In this document: positions 54,529 through 63,405 of the stretch, one piece after another | How positions within the stretch are numbered: the stretch's first letter is position 1 | Layout: every line of letters starts with the position of its first letter | Source of the DNA: Pseudomonadales bacterium | GTDB lineage: Bacteria; Pseudomonadota; Gammaproteobacteria; Pseudomonadales; Azotimanducaceae | Direction: 5' to 3' | Assembly (NCBI GenBank): GCA_022827245.1 | Contig: JAJDTI010000175.1 | Span: 1 to 64,000, forward strand | Length of the DNA: 64,000 nt | Made by a program: the position numbers and the translations under genes | The notes under the pieces: model-generated | Databases searched by the model: none | What the model was told of the DNA's origin: nothing | What the model saw: the letters and a program-made list of their open reading frames with translations, nothing else

Positions 54529-57276
54529 TCAGGGCGGCGTTGCTCCCGATTCCCGCGGCGGCAGCAGACCCAACTCGCGGGCGCGGCGGGCGGCGTCGCG
54601 GCGGCGGCGCACACCGAGCTTGCCGAACAGATTCTGGACGTGGTAGCGCACGCCACGGTGGGATAACGCGAGGGCCGCGGCGATGTCCCCGTCGCGCTCG
54701 TGTTCGAGTCGCGCCAGGACATCCATCTCGCGAGCCGTCAGGCGTGGCGCGTTGCCGTCGGGACGGATCAGGGCGAGGAGATGGGCCGCGGCATCGCGCT
54801 CCGAACCCGGCGTCGCGGTATCGACGAAGTCCGCCAGCACTTCCCGCGCGCCACGCTCGCGCAGCAGGCAGTGCGCGTAGTCGGTCTCGGCGTAGAGGGC
54901 GAGGTATTCCGCCAGGTGTGCACGCGCAGCCTTCGGCCTGCCGGCCGCGTGGGCCAGCGACACGCACAGCGCCCGCGCCCGCATGACCGTCCGGCGCAGC
55001 CCGCGTTCCGTGGACGCCGCGATCAGCGTGCGCGCCAGCCGCCGAACGCCGTCGTGGTCTCCCAGCGCCGCGAGCAGCCGCAAGCGCGCGCACGACACGG
55101 ACTCCGCCTCGCGCCAGCCCTGCGTGACAAGCTCCGTGCAATCGGCGCCGTCGCACGGCATGGCGTGGGCGTCCCAGGTGTCGCGCGCTTCCGCCACCTG
55201 TCCGGCCTCTGCGAGCAGCGCGACCCGGCTCGCGACGAGGTGCCGGCGCAGGCCCGGCAGGTCCCCTTCGGGGACACCGCGGGCAGCCTCGTCGAGGGTG
55301 TCGATGCCGGCCAGGGCCCCGCCCGCGCTGCGGGCCTGCTCCACTGCGACGTCGGTCGCCGCGATGCACGCGTCGAGTCCCAACCCGTCGTAGAGGTCGG
55401 GCGGCAGGCGCCCCGTACCCGGTGCCGCGAGCCGGCTGCGTTCGAGATCCAGCTCCCGGCAGAGAACGCTTGCGGCCAGCGCCACAAACGGCTCCTGCAG
55501 GAAGCTCCGCGGCGCCATGTCGGTGCCGCGGCGATACCGGGAGACGGCATCCCCCACGCGGCCCTGCGCCATTGCGGCCTGGCCTGCGTGCAGGTGCACC
55601 CAGGCCGTCAGGAACGGCTCGCCGTGCACGCGCCGCAGGACGCGGTCGCCAAACTCGCGTCCGCGTTCGAACACGGCATGCATGTTGAAGGCCACGCACC
55701 GCGTGTAGTCCATGGCGGCGCCCACCAGCGATTCGACCGCGGGGTGGTCCGCAAGGTAGCGCAGGTCCTTGTGCAGGTGCAGCGTCTCGGCGGTCAGCGC
55801 GGACTCGCAACCGTAGTTGGCGACGATGACGCGCGCCAGGCACCGGTCGGCGCTCAGTTCGAGCGCCGCGCCAGACAGGCCTTCGGGGCTCGTCCGCGGA
55901 ATCCGCGCCAACGCGCGACGCGCCTGTGCGAGACGGCCCGAAGCGGCGTCGGCAACGCACGCCGCCAATGCCAGCCGCGGTTCACTGGCGGCGACGTCGG
56001 CCGGCACCACCCGAGTGGCGGCGCCGAGCCGCTCGAAGCCCTGGCGCAGCCCCAGGCGGAGCCCGCCCGCGTCGAGCAGCATCCGTGCAGCGAGCGCGGC
56101 ATCGCCGGCCTCGGCCGCGTGACGCATCGCGTCAACGGTGGCGTTCCGGTGCGCGAGCGCGCCCGCGATGCGGCGGTGTACCGCCGCGTAGCGGGCCGGG
56201 TCGTCACGGCGCAGCGCGCGGACGCAGTACTCGCGCAGCAACGGATGCAGGCTGACGACCCGGGCGTCGCCAACGCGGGTAGGACACAACAGCCCGTCGA
56301 GCTGCTGCATGCCGGTCACGCGCGCCATGGCCTCCGGCTCGCCGAGCGCGTCCGCGAGCAGGGCCTCGTCGAACCAGTCGAACTGCCCGACCGCGAGCAG
56401 CAGGCGCCCGTCGGCCTCATCCAGGGTGGGCCACAGGCGCGCCCCGACCCACTCGCGCGTCACGTGACGCAAGACGGACGCCCCGATCGACGGGACGCCT
56501 TGCCGCTCGTTGCATTGGAGGCGGACCGCGACCGGCCATCGGTCCGACGCGGCGGCGAGGGCGGCGATCCGGGCGCGCGAGGGCGCATCCCCGCACAACG
56601 CGGCGATCTCCCCATCGGTGAAGCGCAGGTCCGTGGCCGTGATCACGGCGCCGTCGTCGGTCACGAGCCTCCCGACGTCGAGGCCGGCGGGCAACTCGCG
56701 GCACGCGACCGCCAGGTGCAGGCACGGCGGGGCTGCGCGCACGAGGAAGTCGAGCATGGCGACGGCCCCCGGGTCCGTCACCCGTTCCGCCTCGTCGAGG
56801 GCCAGTACGCAGGGGGTCTGAGCGGCCTCGAGCGCTTGCAGCAGCAGCGTCGTGCGCCGGTACGGCGGGTCGGCGTCCGGGGCGCCCGCGCGCAGGCTCG
56901 CGCCGATGTCCACCCCGGCCTGCTGGAAGGCCAGGGCCAGGTACGTGTCGAGCGCGCCTGGCTCGTCGTCCTCCAGGGAGAGCCACGCGGTCCGGACGCC
57001 GTCCGCCGCCGCTCGGCGACAGCACTCCGCGAGGAGCGTGGTTTTGCCGAAACCGCCCGGCGCAAGCAGCAGCGTCAGCCGCCGGGCCGTGAACGCCGCG
57101 CGGCCCGCCAGCGCCGGGCGCTCCAGCAGTCCGGGTCCCGGCTCCGGGACGGTCACACGGTGGCGCAGCAACCATACCGGCACGTCGGGCAGGTCGGGTG
57201 CGGGAGGTACTGCCGCTGGCGCGCCGGACTTTTCCCCGTCGCGCGCAACGCCCTTGGAGTCGACCGTCGTGTCCAT
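54529..57276 (-). CDS. MalT/LAL-type LuxR-family transcriptional regulator 1
   Basis: LTLLLAPGGFGKTTLLAECCRRAA (P-loop), VLALDEAERVTDPGAVAMLDFLVRAAPPCLHLAVACRELP, C-terminal LTAREMDVLARLEHERDGDIAAALALSHRGVRYHVQNLFGKLGVRRRRDAARRARELGLL. Confidence 0.9.
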   Translation of the reverse strand: MDTTVDSKGVARDGEKSGAPAAVPPAPDLPDVPVWLLRHRVTVPEPGPGLLERPALAGRAAFTARRLTLLLAPGGFGKTTLLAECCRRAAADGVRTAWLSLEDDEPGALDTYLALAFQQAGVDIGASLRAGAPDADPPYRRTTLLLQALEAAQTPCVLALDEAERVTDPGAVAMLDFLVRAAPPCLHLAVACRELPAGLDVGRLVTDDGAVITATDLRFTDGEIAALCGDAPSRARIAALAAASDRWPVAVRLQCNERQGVPSIGASVLRHVTREWVGARLWPTLDEADGRLLLAVGQFDWFDEALLADALGEPEAMARVTGMQQLDGLLCPTRVGDARVVSLHPLLREYCVRALRRDDPARYAAVHRRIAGALAHRNATVDAMRHAAEAGDAALAARMLLDAGGLRLGLRQGFERLGAATRVVPADVAASEPRLALAACVADAASGRLAQARRALARIPRTSPEGLSGAALELSADRCLARVIVANYGCESALTAETLHLHKDLRYLADHPAVESLVGAAMDYTRCVAFNMHAVFERGREFGDRVLRRVHGEPFLTAWVHLHAGQAAMAQGRVGDAVSRYRRGTDMAPRSFLQEPFVALAASVLCRELDLERSRLAAPGTGRLPPDLYDGLGLDACIAATDVAVEQARSAGGALAGIDTLDEAARGVPEGDLPGLRRHLVASRVALLAEAGQVAEARDTWDAHAMPCDGADCTELVTQGWREAESVSCARLRLLAALGDHDGVRRLARTLIAASTERGLRRTVMRARALCVSLAHAAGRPKAARAHLAEYLALYAETDYAHCLLRERGAREVLADFVDTATPGSERDAAAHLLALIRPDGNAPRLTAREMDVLARLEHERDGDIAAALALSHRGVRYHVQNLFGKLGVRRRRDAARRARELGLLPPRESGATPP

Positions 57277-57327
57277 GCGGGCCGTAGCTTACTCAATCGG
57301 GTGGCCCCGTGGCATGGCGCCTCGCCA

Positions 57328-57345
57328 TGTAGCACACGTGCGACA
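57328..57345. promoter_or_regulatory. Putative T3SS regulon operator, site 3 (TGTAGCACACGTGCGACA)
   Basis: Same arms as sites 1 and 2 with one mismatch; 51 bp upstream of the 54529-57276 regulator start, in the divergent promoter region. Confidence 0.65.
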
Positions 57346-57611
57346 GGGGCCGTGGGCAGGGCACGAGTGTAGTACACCTCAAAAATATTTCAAAACAACT
57401 AGTTAGATAGCCCTCCCGATCGGAGCCGGCCGCCCGCGCACCGGTTCCGAAGGTGGGCCGCCAGCAGTGTCGGCGCAGCCCCGGACCGCCGCGTCATTGC
57501 GCCGAGTCGAAACGACCGCCGCGACTCGGTATGCTCGCGGCTCCCCCGGAGTATCCGTGAGCGGGTTGGCCGGCGCCGGGCTGGTGCCACCGAGCGTCGC
57601 CGTACCCAGCA

Positions 57612-60362
57612 GTGGAGTGGGAGGGCGTGATGGCGCAGGGGCCATCCGTGATAAAGGAACCCGGCGACGGGTCGACGACCGCGCGACCGGACGACCCGCG
57701 AGGACCCGTCCCGCACGCCCCGGCCCCGCGCGCCCGCTGGCTACTGCCCCACCGGGTCAGCGTCCCCGAACCAGGTCCCGGGTTCCTGGAGCGCCCGGAC
57801 CTCGCCGCGCGGGTCGCGCCGACCGCGCGGCGCCTGACGCTGCTGATCGCCCCGAGCGGTTTCGGCAAGACGACGCTGCTGGCCCAGGGCTGCCGCCATG
57901 CGGCGCGCGACGGCAGTCCCGCCGCCTGGCTGTCCCTCGACGGTGACGACGGTCCGGACGCGCTCGACACCTACGTGGCCGTCGCCTTCGAGCACGCCGG
58001 CATCGATCTCACCCCCGCCCTACGGTCCGCCGACGCCGGCGGCGGCCCGCGCTTTCCGCGCACGGCCGTCGCCCTGCGCGCGGTGGCGGAACTCGGGACC
58101 CCGTGCGTGCTCGCCCTCGACGAGGCCGAGCGGGTCACCGACCCCGATGCCCTGGCCCTGCTCAACTTTCTCGTGCATGCGGCGCCGCCGGCCCTGCACC
58201 TGGCGATCGCCTGCCGGGAACTGCCCCCGGGTCTCGACGTCGCCGATCCGGTGCTGCGTGCGGATGCGGCCATCGTCACGTCTCACGACCTGCGCTTCAG
58301 CCCGGAAGACACCAAAGCCTTCCTCGGCGACGGGCTCTCCGCGGCGCAACTGCGCGAGGTCGTCGACACGTCCGCCGGCTGGCCCGTCGCACTGCGCTTC
58401 CAGCGCAACCAGGGCGAAGTGACGCCGACCGGGAACGAGCGCGTCGCCCGCCATCTCCTCGACAGCTGGCTGCAGTCCCGGCTCTGGCCCACCATTCCCG
58501 AGGAGGATCGGGAACTGGTGTTGGCCGTCGGCCAGTTCGACTGGTGGGACGAGGCACTGCTCACGGACGTGCTGGACGACCCGGCTGCCTACACGCGCAT
58601 GGCACGCATGCAACAGTTGGACGGCCTGCTCGAACCCGGCAGCACCGACGGCACCGCGATCATGACCCTGCATCCGCTGTTGCGCGAGCACTGTGTCCAC
58701 ATGTTGCGCAGCCACACGCCGGACCGGCAGGTCGACGTGCATCGGCGGATCGCCCTGGCGCTGGCCGCGCGGGGCGATACCGTGGCCGCCATGCGCCACG
58801 CCCGCGAGGCGGGCGACGCGGACCTCGCCGCCGACATCCTTCTCGACGCGGGCGGGCTTCGGCTGGGGCTGCGCGAGGGCTACAGCCGCCTGGAGGCGGC
58901 GGTGCGACTGCTGCCCCCCGAGGCCAGCACCCGGCATCCGCGCCTGGCTCTCGCCCACTGTGCCGCAGCGGCCACCTCCGGCCGCGTTGCCGACGCCCGC
59001 CGCATACTTCGGCGCATCCCGCGGGTGGATCCGACGCAGGCCGCCGGCGACGCACTGGACATCTGCGCCGATCGCTGCCTGGCGCGCGCGATCGTGGCCA
59101 ACTACGGCGGCGAATCCGCCGCCTCCGGCGATCCCCACGTCCTGCGGGACCTGCTCTTCTTCGCGCAGGCCCCGGCCCTGGAGCCCCTGATGCGCGGCGT
59201 CATGAGCTACTCGGTCGGCGTGGCCTGGCACCTCCACGCCGCGTTCGACGCCTGCCTGGCGCGCTGCCGAAGCGCCCGAGTCATCGACGACAGCCCGTTC
59301 CTGACCGTCTCCACCTACCTGTACGCGGGCCAGACCGCCATGGCGCAGGGCAACGTCGCCGACGCCGTCGCCTGGCTCGGCCGCGGTCGCGAACTGGCGC
59401 GGGCCCGCTATCTCCACGACCCCCGGCTGGCCGTCGCCGCGGAGGTGTTCATCCGCGAACTCGAACTCGAACGCTGCCGTTTCACCGGCTCCGCCCCGTC
59501 AGGGTCGCTGGAGCACATGTTCCGCGGTCTCCCATTGCACGCGTACTTCGCGACCGTTGACGTGACCGTGGAACACGCGCGGGCGACGCAGGGCGTTCAC
59601 GCGGCCATCAAGACCCTCGACACGATCGCGGAAAGGGCTCGCGACACCGACCGTCCCGCCCTCGTCCGACACTTGGCGGCGACCCGCGTCGGGTTGCTCG
59701 CCGACACCGGCAGGGTGCTCGAAGCGCAGCGCGACTACGAGTCGGCCGCGCTCCCGACCACGGACGAGCAGTGCACGACGCTGTTGTCCCAGGGCTGGCG
59801 CGAAGCCGAGGCGGCCTCGTGCGCCCGCATCCGTCTCCTGGCCGCCCAGGACGACCGCCGTGGCGCTCGCCGACTCGCCAACGCCCTGGTCACCGCGTCC
59901 GCCGAACGCGGCGCGCGCCGGACCGAGATGCGCGGGTGGGCCTTGCTGGCCGTCGTCGAGCACGCCGGCGGCGATCGCGGGGCCGCGCGCTCCGCGCTGG
60001 CGCGTTTCCTGGACCTGTACGCCGACACCGACTACGCACTGCCCCTCGCGCGGGAAGCCGCCGCCGCCGCGCTGCTCGAGGACTTCATCGACGACGGACC
60101 GGTCGGTACGGCCCGCCGCGCCGCGCAAGGCCTGCTCAGGACCGTCGTGCCCGCGGCGGCCGACAAGCCGCGCCTGTCGGCCCGGCAGGCCGAGGTCCTC
60201 GCGCGGCTCACCGACCGCGACCAGGACATCGCCGCGGCGCTCGGACTGTCCAAGGGCGGCGTGCGTTACCACGTCGAAGGACTGTTCGACAAGTTCGGCG
60301 TCAAGAGCCGCCGGGCGGTCATGCACAGGGCGCGCGCCCTCGGACTGCTGCCGAACCGTTAA
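57612..60362 (+). CDS. MalT/LAL-type LuxR-family transcriptional regulator 2
   Basis: LTLLIAPSGFGKTTLLAQGCRHAARDGSPAAWLSLDGDD...VLALDEAERVTDPDALALLNFLVHAAPPALHLAIACRELP...LSARQAEVLARLTDRDQDIAAALGLSKGGVRYHVEGLFDKFGVKSRRAVMHRARALGLL. Confidence 0.9.
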   Translation: MEWEGVMAQGPSVIKEPGDGSTTARPDDPRGPVPHAPAPRARWLLPHRVSVPEPGPGFLERPDLAARVAPTARRLTLLIAPSGFGKTTLLAQGCRHAARDGSPAAWLSLDGDDGPDALDTYVAVAFEHAGIDLTPALRSADAGGGPRFPRTAVALRAVAELGTPCVLALDEAERVTDPDALALLNFLVHAAPPALHLAIACRELPPGLDVADPVLRADAAIVTSHDLRFSPEDTKAFLGDGLSAAQLREVVDTSAGWPVALRFQRNQGEVTPTGNERVARHLLDSWLQSRLWPTIPEEDRELVLAVGQFDWWDEALLTDVLDDPAAYTRMARMQQLDGLLEPGSTDGTAIMTLHPLLREHCVHMLRSHTPDRQVDVHRRIALALAARGDTVAAMRHAREAGDADLAADILLDAGGLRLGLREGYSRLEAAVRLLPPEASTRHPRLALAHCAAAATSGRVADARRILRRIPRVDPTQAAGDALDICADRCLARAIVANYGGESAASGDPHVLRDLLFFAQAPALEPLMRGVMSYSVGVAWHLHAAFDACLARCRSARVIDDSPFLTVSTYLYAGQTAMAQGNVADAVAWLGRGRELARARYLHDPRLAVAAEVFIRELELERCRFTGSAPSGSLEHMFRGLPLHAYFATVDVTVEHARATQGVHAAIKTLDTIAERARDTDRPALVRHLAATRVGLLADTGRVLEAQRDYESAALPTTDEQCTTLLSQGWREAEAASCARIRLLAAQDDRRGARRLANALVTASAERGARRTEMRGWALLAVVEHAGGDRGAARSALARFLDLYADTDYALPLAREAAAAALLEDFIDDGPVGTARRAAQGLLRTVVPAAADKPRLSARQAEVLARLTDRDQDIAAALGLSKGGVRYHVEGLFDKFGVKSRRAVMHRARALGLLPNR

Positions 60363-60609
60363 CCTCGTGTCGGCCCCTCCCCGGGGCCAGGACAACCCAT
60401 CTCCGACAGGACCCTGGCGTGGTGTCCATGGGATGCCCGTCCGTGCCCGAACCCGGCAGCCGATGACCCGCAACTGGTGCCTGCAAAAATACCGGTTTGG
60501 GGAACGAATAGGACTGTTATTTTTGTGATAGGTTGGCTCGGGCTACGGTCGTTCGTTGCGCGCGCACGCAGCCGGAAGGACGTGTGGACGCCAGGAACCA
60601 GGTGTAGGC

Positions 60610-61719
60610 ATGGCGAAACAAGGCACGGGTACCGTCAGGCTGTCCGTGGAGGCATTCGACCCCGACCAGGTACGTCCCTGGCGCTATCACAACCGCGCCG
60701 GGTCCGGCATGGACGACACGTCCATCGAAGAACTCGCCAACTCCATTCGACGTGACGGCCAGCAGCAGCTCGGGCTCGCGCGGCGCCTGCCGCCGGGCGA
60801 TGCGCATGCCGCCGAGGTCATCTTCGGCGTGCGCCGGCTCGCGGCCTGCCGCCGCGCCGGCGTGCCGTGGCGCGCCGAGGTCCGCGACGCCGACACGCCC
60901 GACGCCGAGTGCGCGGCGATGATGCACAGCGAGAACGAGTGGACGGAAAACGTGTCGCCGCTCGAGAACGCGGTGCAGTGGACCGCCATGATCGACGCCG
61001 GGGTGTTCGAGAGCCAGAGCGCGCTGTCGGACGCGCTCGGCTGCCACCGCGGCACGGTCTCGCGCGCCGTGCGCAGCGCCAAGGCGATGTTCGGCGAGGA
61101 TTGGCTCGCCGACCTGGTCCGGCCGGTGATGCACGAGTTCAGCGTGCGCGCCGCCGAGCGTTTCACGAACGCGCTCTCCGACCGGCGCGCCCACGCCCTC
61201 GCCCGCGAACGCGCGCGCAGCATCGTTCCGGGCACGCTCTCGGCGGCACAGCTCCACACCGCGTTGTTCGACGCGCGCAAGCCGCTGCGCGAGACGCTGT
61301 ACGAGCGTCGCGGCGCCAACACCGGCCGCGGTCCCGTCACCGCCCGCATCGAACGCGACAAGGACGGCGGCTGGTCCGTCAGCGTGCGCCCGCACGACCA
61401 GTCCCCGCGCGACATGGCCGAACTCGCCGAACAGGTCGAAGCGTTGCTCGCCAGTCAGACCGCGCCCGCCGCCGGCGTCCGGCTCGGGCGCCGCATCGCC
61501 GCGCTCATGTCCGCCGAAGAAGCGAAAGAGGCGGACCAGTCCTGGCTCGAGGGCTTCCTCTGGGCCGCCTCCCAGGCAAGCGGACTCGACTGGGACCGCT
61601 GGCGCTGCATGTCCGCCGCCGAGGCGCTGCGCTCGCAGCGCGGCGGCTGGGAACAGGCCCTCGTCCGCGCCGTCGGCGGACGCGACGCGGATCCCACCGG
61701 CGGGACCTCCTCCGCCTGA
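60610..61719 (+). CDS. Orphan ParB/Spo0J-like protein
   Basis: DPDQVRPWRYHNRAGSGMDDTSIEELANSIRRDGQQQLGLARRLP...VIFGVRRLAACRRAGVPWRAEV...ENEWTENVSPLENAVQW...SALSDALGCHRGTVSRAVRSAK; no parA nearby. Confidence 0.78.
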   Translation: MAKQGTGTVRLSVEAFDPDQVRPWRYHNRAGSGMDDTSIEELANSIRRDGQQQLGLARRLPPGDAHAAEVIFGVRRLAACRRAGVPWRAEVRDADTPDAECAAMMHSENEWTENVSPLENAVQWTAMIDAGVFESQSALSDALGCHRGTVSRAVRSAKAMFGEDWLADLVRPVMHEFSVRAAERFTNALSDRRAHALARERARSIVPGTLSAAQLHTALFDARKPLRETLYERRGANTGRGPVTARIERDKDGGWSVSVRPHDQSPRDMAELAEQVEALLASQTAPAAGVRLGRRIAALMSAEEAKEADQSWLEGFLWAASQASGLDWDRWRCMSAAEALRSQRGGWEQALVRAVGGRDADPTGGTSSA

Positions 61720-61756
61720 GGCCCCTTCCAGGCGTTGCTCCGCGGAGGATGTCCTC

Positions 61757-62227
61757 CTACCCGGAGAACCCGATCCACCGCCCCGCCGCCGCGACGGTGA
61801 ACCACACCCCGATGGATGCGAGCCCGAGCAGGGCGCCCAGGAGCCGTCCGGGATCCCGCCGCACCAGCGGATGCTTGATCGCGAACGTGAAGACCAGCCC
61901 CGTCGCGAGCGCGATCATCTTGACCCAGAAGGAGTAGTTGTAGAAACACTTGATGGCTTCGGAGAGGAACAGCGGGATGCCCGTCGCGAACATGGTCGCG
62001 AGCGCCGCGAGGAACCAGGGCCGGGCGTCCGCGAGCACCAGGTGGGGCGCCCGTCCCCGCAGGCCGAGACCGAGGAGGCGCAGGTCGACCATCAGCAGCG
62101 ACCCGCCGAGCAGGCCGAGCCCCAGCAGGTGCACGGCCTCGATCGCCGGGAACAGCCACAGCGACTCGCGGATCGCCTGGCCGACGGGGGTGCGCTCAAG
62201 CGCGTCGAACACTTCGAGCCAGTTCAT
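61757..62227 (-). CDS. Four-TM membrane protein (DUF6644-like), copy 1
   Basis: AIRESLWLFPAIEAVHLLGLGLLGGSLLMVDLRLLGLGLRG...FWVKMIALATGLVFTFAIKHPLV. Confidence 0.7.
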   Translation of the reverse strand: MNWLEVFDALERTPVGQAIRESLWLFPAIEAVHLLGLGLLGGSLLMVDLRLLGLGLRGRAPHLVLADARPWFLAALATMFATGIPLFLSEAIKCFYNYSFWVKMIALATGLVFTFAIKHPLVRRDPGRLLGALLGLASIGVWFTVAAAGRWIGFSG

Positions 62228-62784
62228 GCCTGCGCCTCCACGACGCACCCCGCGAGCCAGTACACGAAGTCCGACTGGGGCCGGTAACAGTCGAACCAGT
62301 TGTAGGCGATCATGCGGCCGAACACGATGATCCCCGACCACAGCACCAGCGACACCGCCGCCGAGACCCGGGCGCCGAGGGGTGGCTTCGGATCGGTGTC
62401 CCAGCGCTCCCGGTCACGCTGCACGCGCCGGTGGAAGATCCAGACGTTGATCGCCGCGGCCACCAGGAAGACCACCTTGATGCGGAACCAGACGCTCTGG
62501 TAGGTGCGCACCGGGATCGCGTAGAAGAGGAGCAGGCCCGTGGTCACCATGATGACCGCCCCGACCACCGTCCAGGGCAGGAGCCGCGCGTTCATCTCCG
62601 AGACCGGCACGTCCCGGAACGCGACCCCGAGCAGCCGCAGGTCGACCATCATCACCGTCCCGGCGAACAGGAGCAGCGTCACCACGTGAGTGGACTCGAT
62701 GAGCGGATACGCATAGAGCGACTCGTGCAGCGCGATGCTCCAGCGCGTGCTCGCGAGCCACTCGCAGAAAGGCAGCAGCGACAT
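62224..62784 (-). CDS. Four-TM membrane protein (DUF6644-like), copy 2
   Basis: ALHESLYAYPLIESTHVVTLLLFAGTVMMVDLRLLGVAFRDVPVSEMNARLLPWTVVGAVIMVTTGLLLFYAIPVRTYQSVWFRIKVVFLVAAAINVWIFH; same motif pattern as copy 1. Confidence 0.7.
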   Translation of the reverse strand: MSLLPFCEWLASTRWSIALHESLYAYPLIESTHVVTLLLFAGTVMMVDLRLLGVAFRDVPVSEMNARLLPWTVVGAVIMVTTGLLLFYAIPVRTYQSVWFRIKVVFLVAAAINVWIFHRRVQRDRERWDTDPKPPLGARVSAAVSLVLWSGIIVFGRMIAYNWFDCYRPQSDFVYWLAGCVVEAQA

Positions 62785-62844
62785 CTGACGACTCCTCTTC
62801 GGCCCCGGCGGTTCTTCGGCCCCGGCGGTGTCGGCCCCGGCGAC

Positions 62845-63405
62845 CTACGAGCCGGGGATGGGCCGTTCGAAGCGACCGCCGTCGCGGAACTCGAACGCCG
62901 TGGAATAGAAGCCCGCGGTGCGCAGCGTCAGCGTGGCGTCCGCCTCCCCGCGATTCTCCCAGAACCAGCCGTGGATGCCCGGAAACGGCGCCACGTACGT
63001 GCCCGCCCCGCGGTCGGCGCGTGCGCGGTCGAAGGACTCGGCGTACCCGGGCTCGGCGCCGTCCGGTTCGCTGTGCAGCTCGTAGAGCACCTCGCCGGTC
63101 GCCGTCCAGTCGTAGACCATGCTGTCGCCTTCCTCCAGCCGGTACTTGTACTCGACCGACTCGAACGGCGACAGCGTGAAGCGGATCTCGTCCGTGAGGA
63201 ATCGGTCTTCCTGGCGCGCCAGTGTACTCGTCACGTCCCGGGACAGCCCGAGGACGCCGAGCGCCTTCCCGGTACCGAGCGGGTCGAACCCGAACTCCGC
63301 GGGCAGCACCACCGCGAACAGGACGCCCGCCGCGACCGCCGCCGCCCCGGTCGAGGTCGCGACGATGCGGGCCGGCGACGGCCCCTCCGGGGCAGACGCC
63401 GTCAT
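62845..63405 (-). CDS. Membrane-anchored protein of unknown function linked to HupE/UreJ
   Basis: N-terminal TM then LAEFGFDPLGTGKALG...FLTDEIRFTLSPFESVEYKYRLEEGDSMVYDWTATGEVLYELHSEPD...GIHGWFWENRG. Confidence 0.6.
   Translation of the reverse strand: MTASAPEGPSPARIVATSTGAAAVAAGVLFAVVLPAEFGFDPLGTGKALGVLGLSRDVTSTLARQEDRFLTDEIRFTLSPFESVEYKYRLEEGDSMVYDWTATGEVLYELHSEPDGAEPGYAESFDRARADRGAGTYVAPFPGIHGWFWENRGEADATLTLRTAGFYSTAFEFRDGGRFERPIPGS

Noticed and set aside
54700-57372. 890-aa + strand ORF
   Set aside because: Antisense of the MalT-like regulator, which has intact P-loop and HTH.
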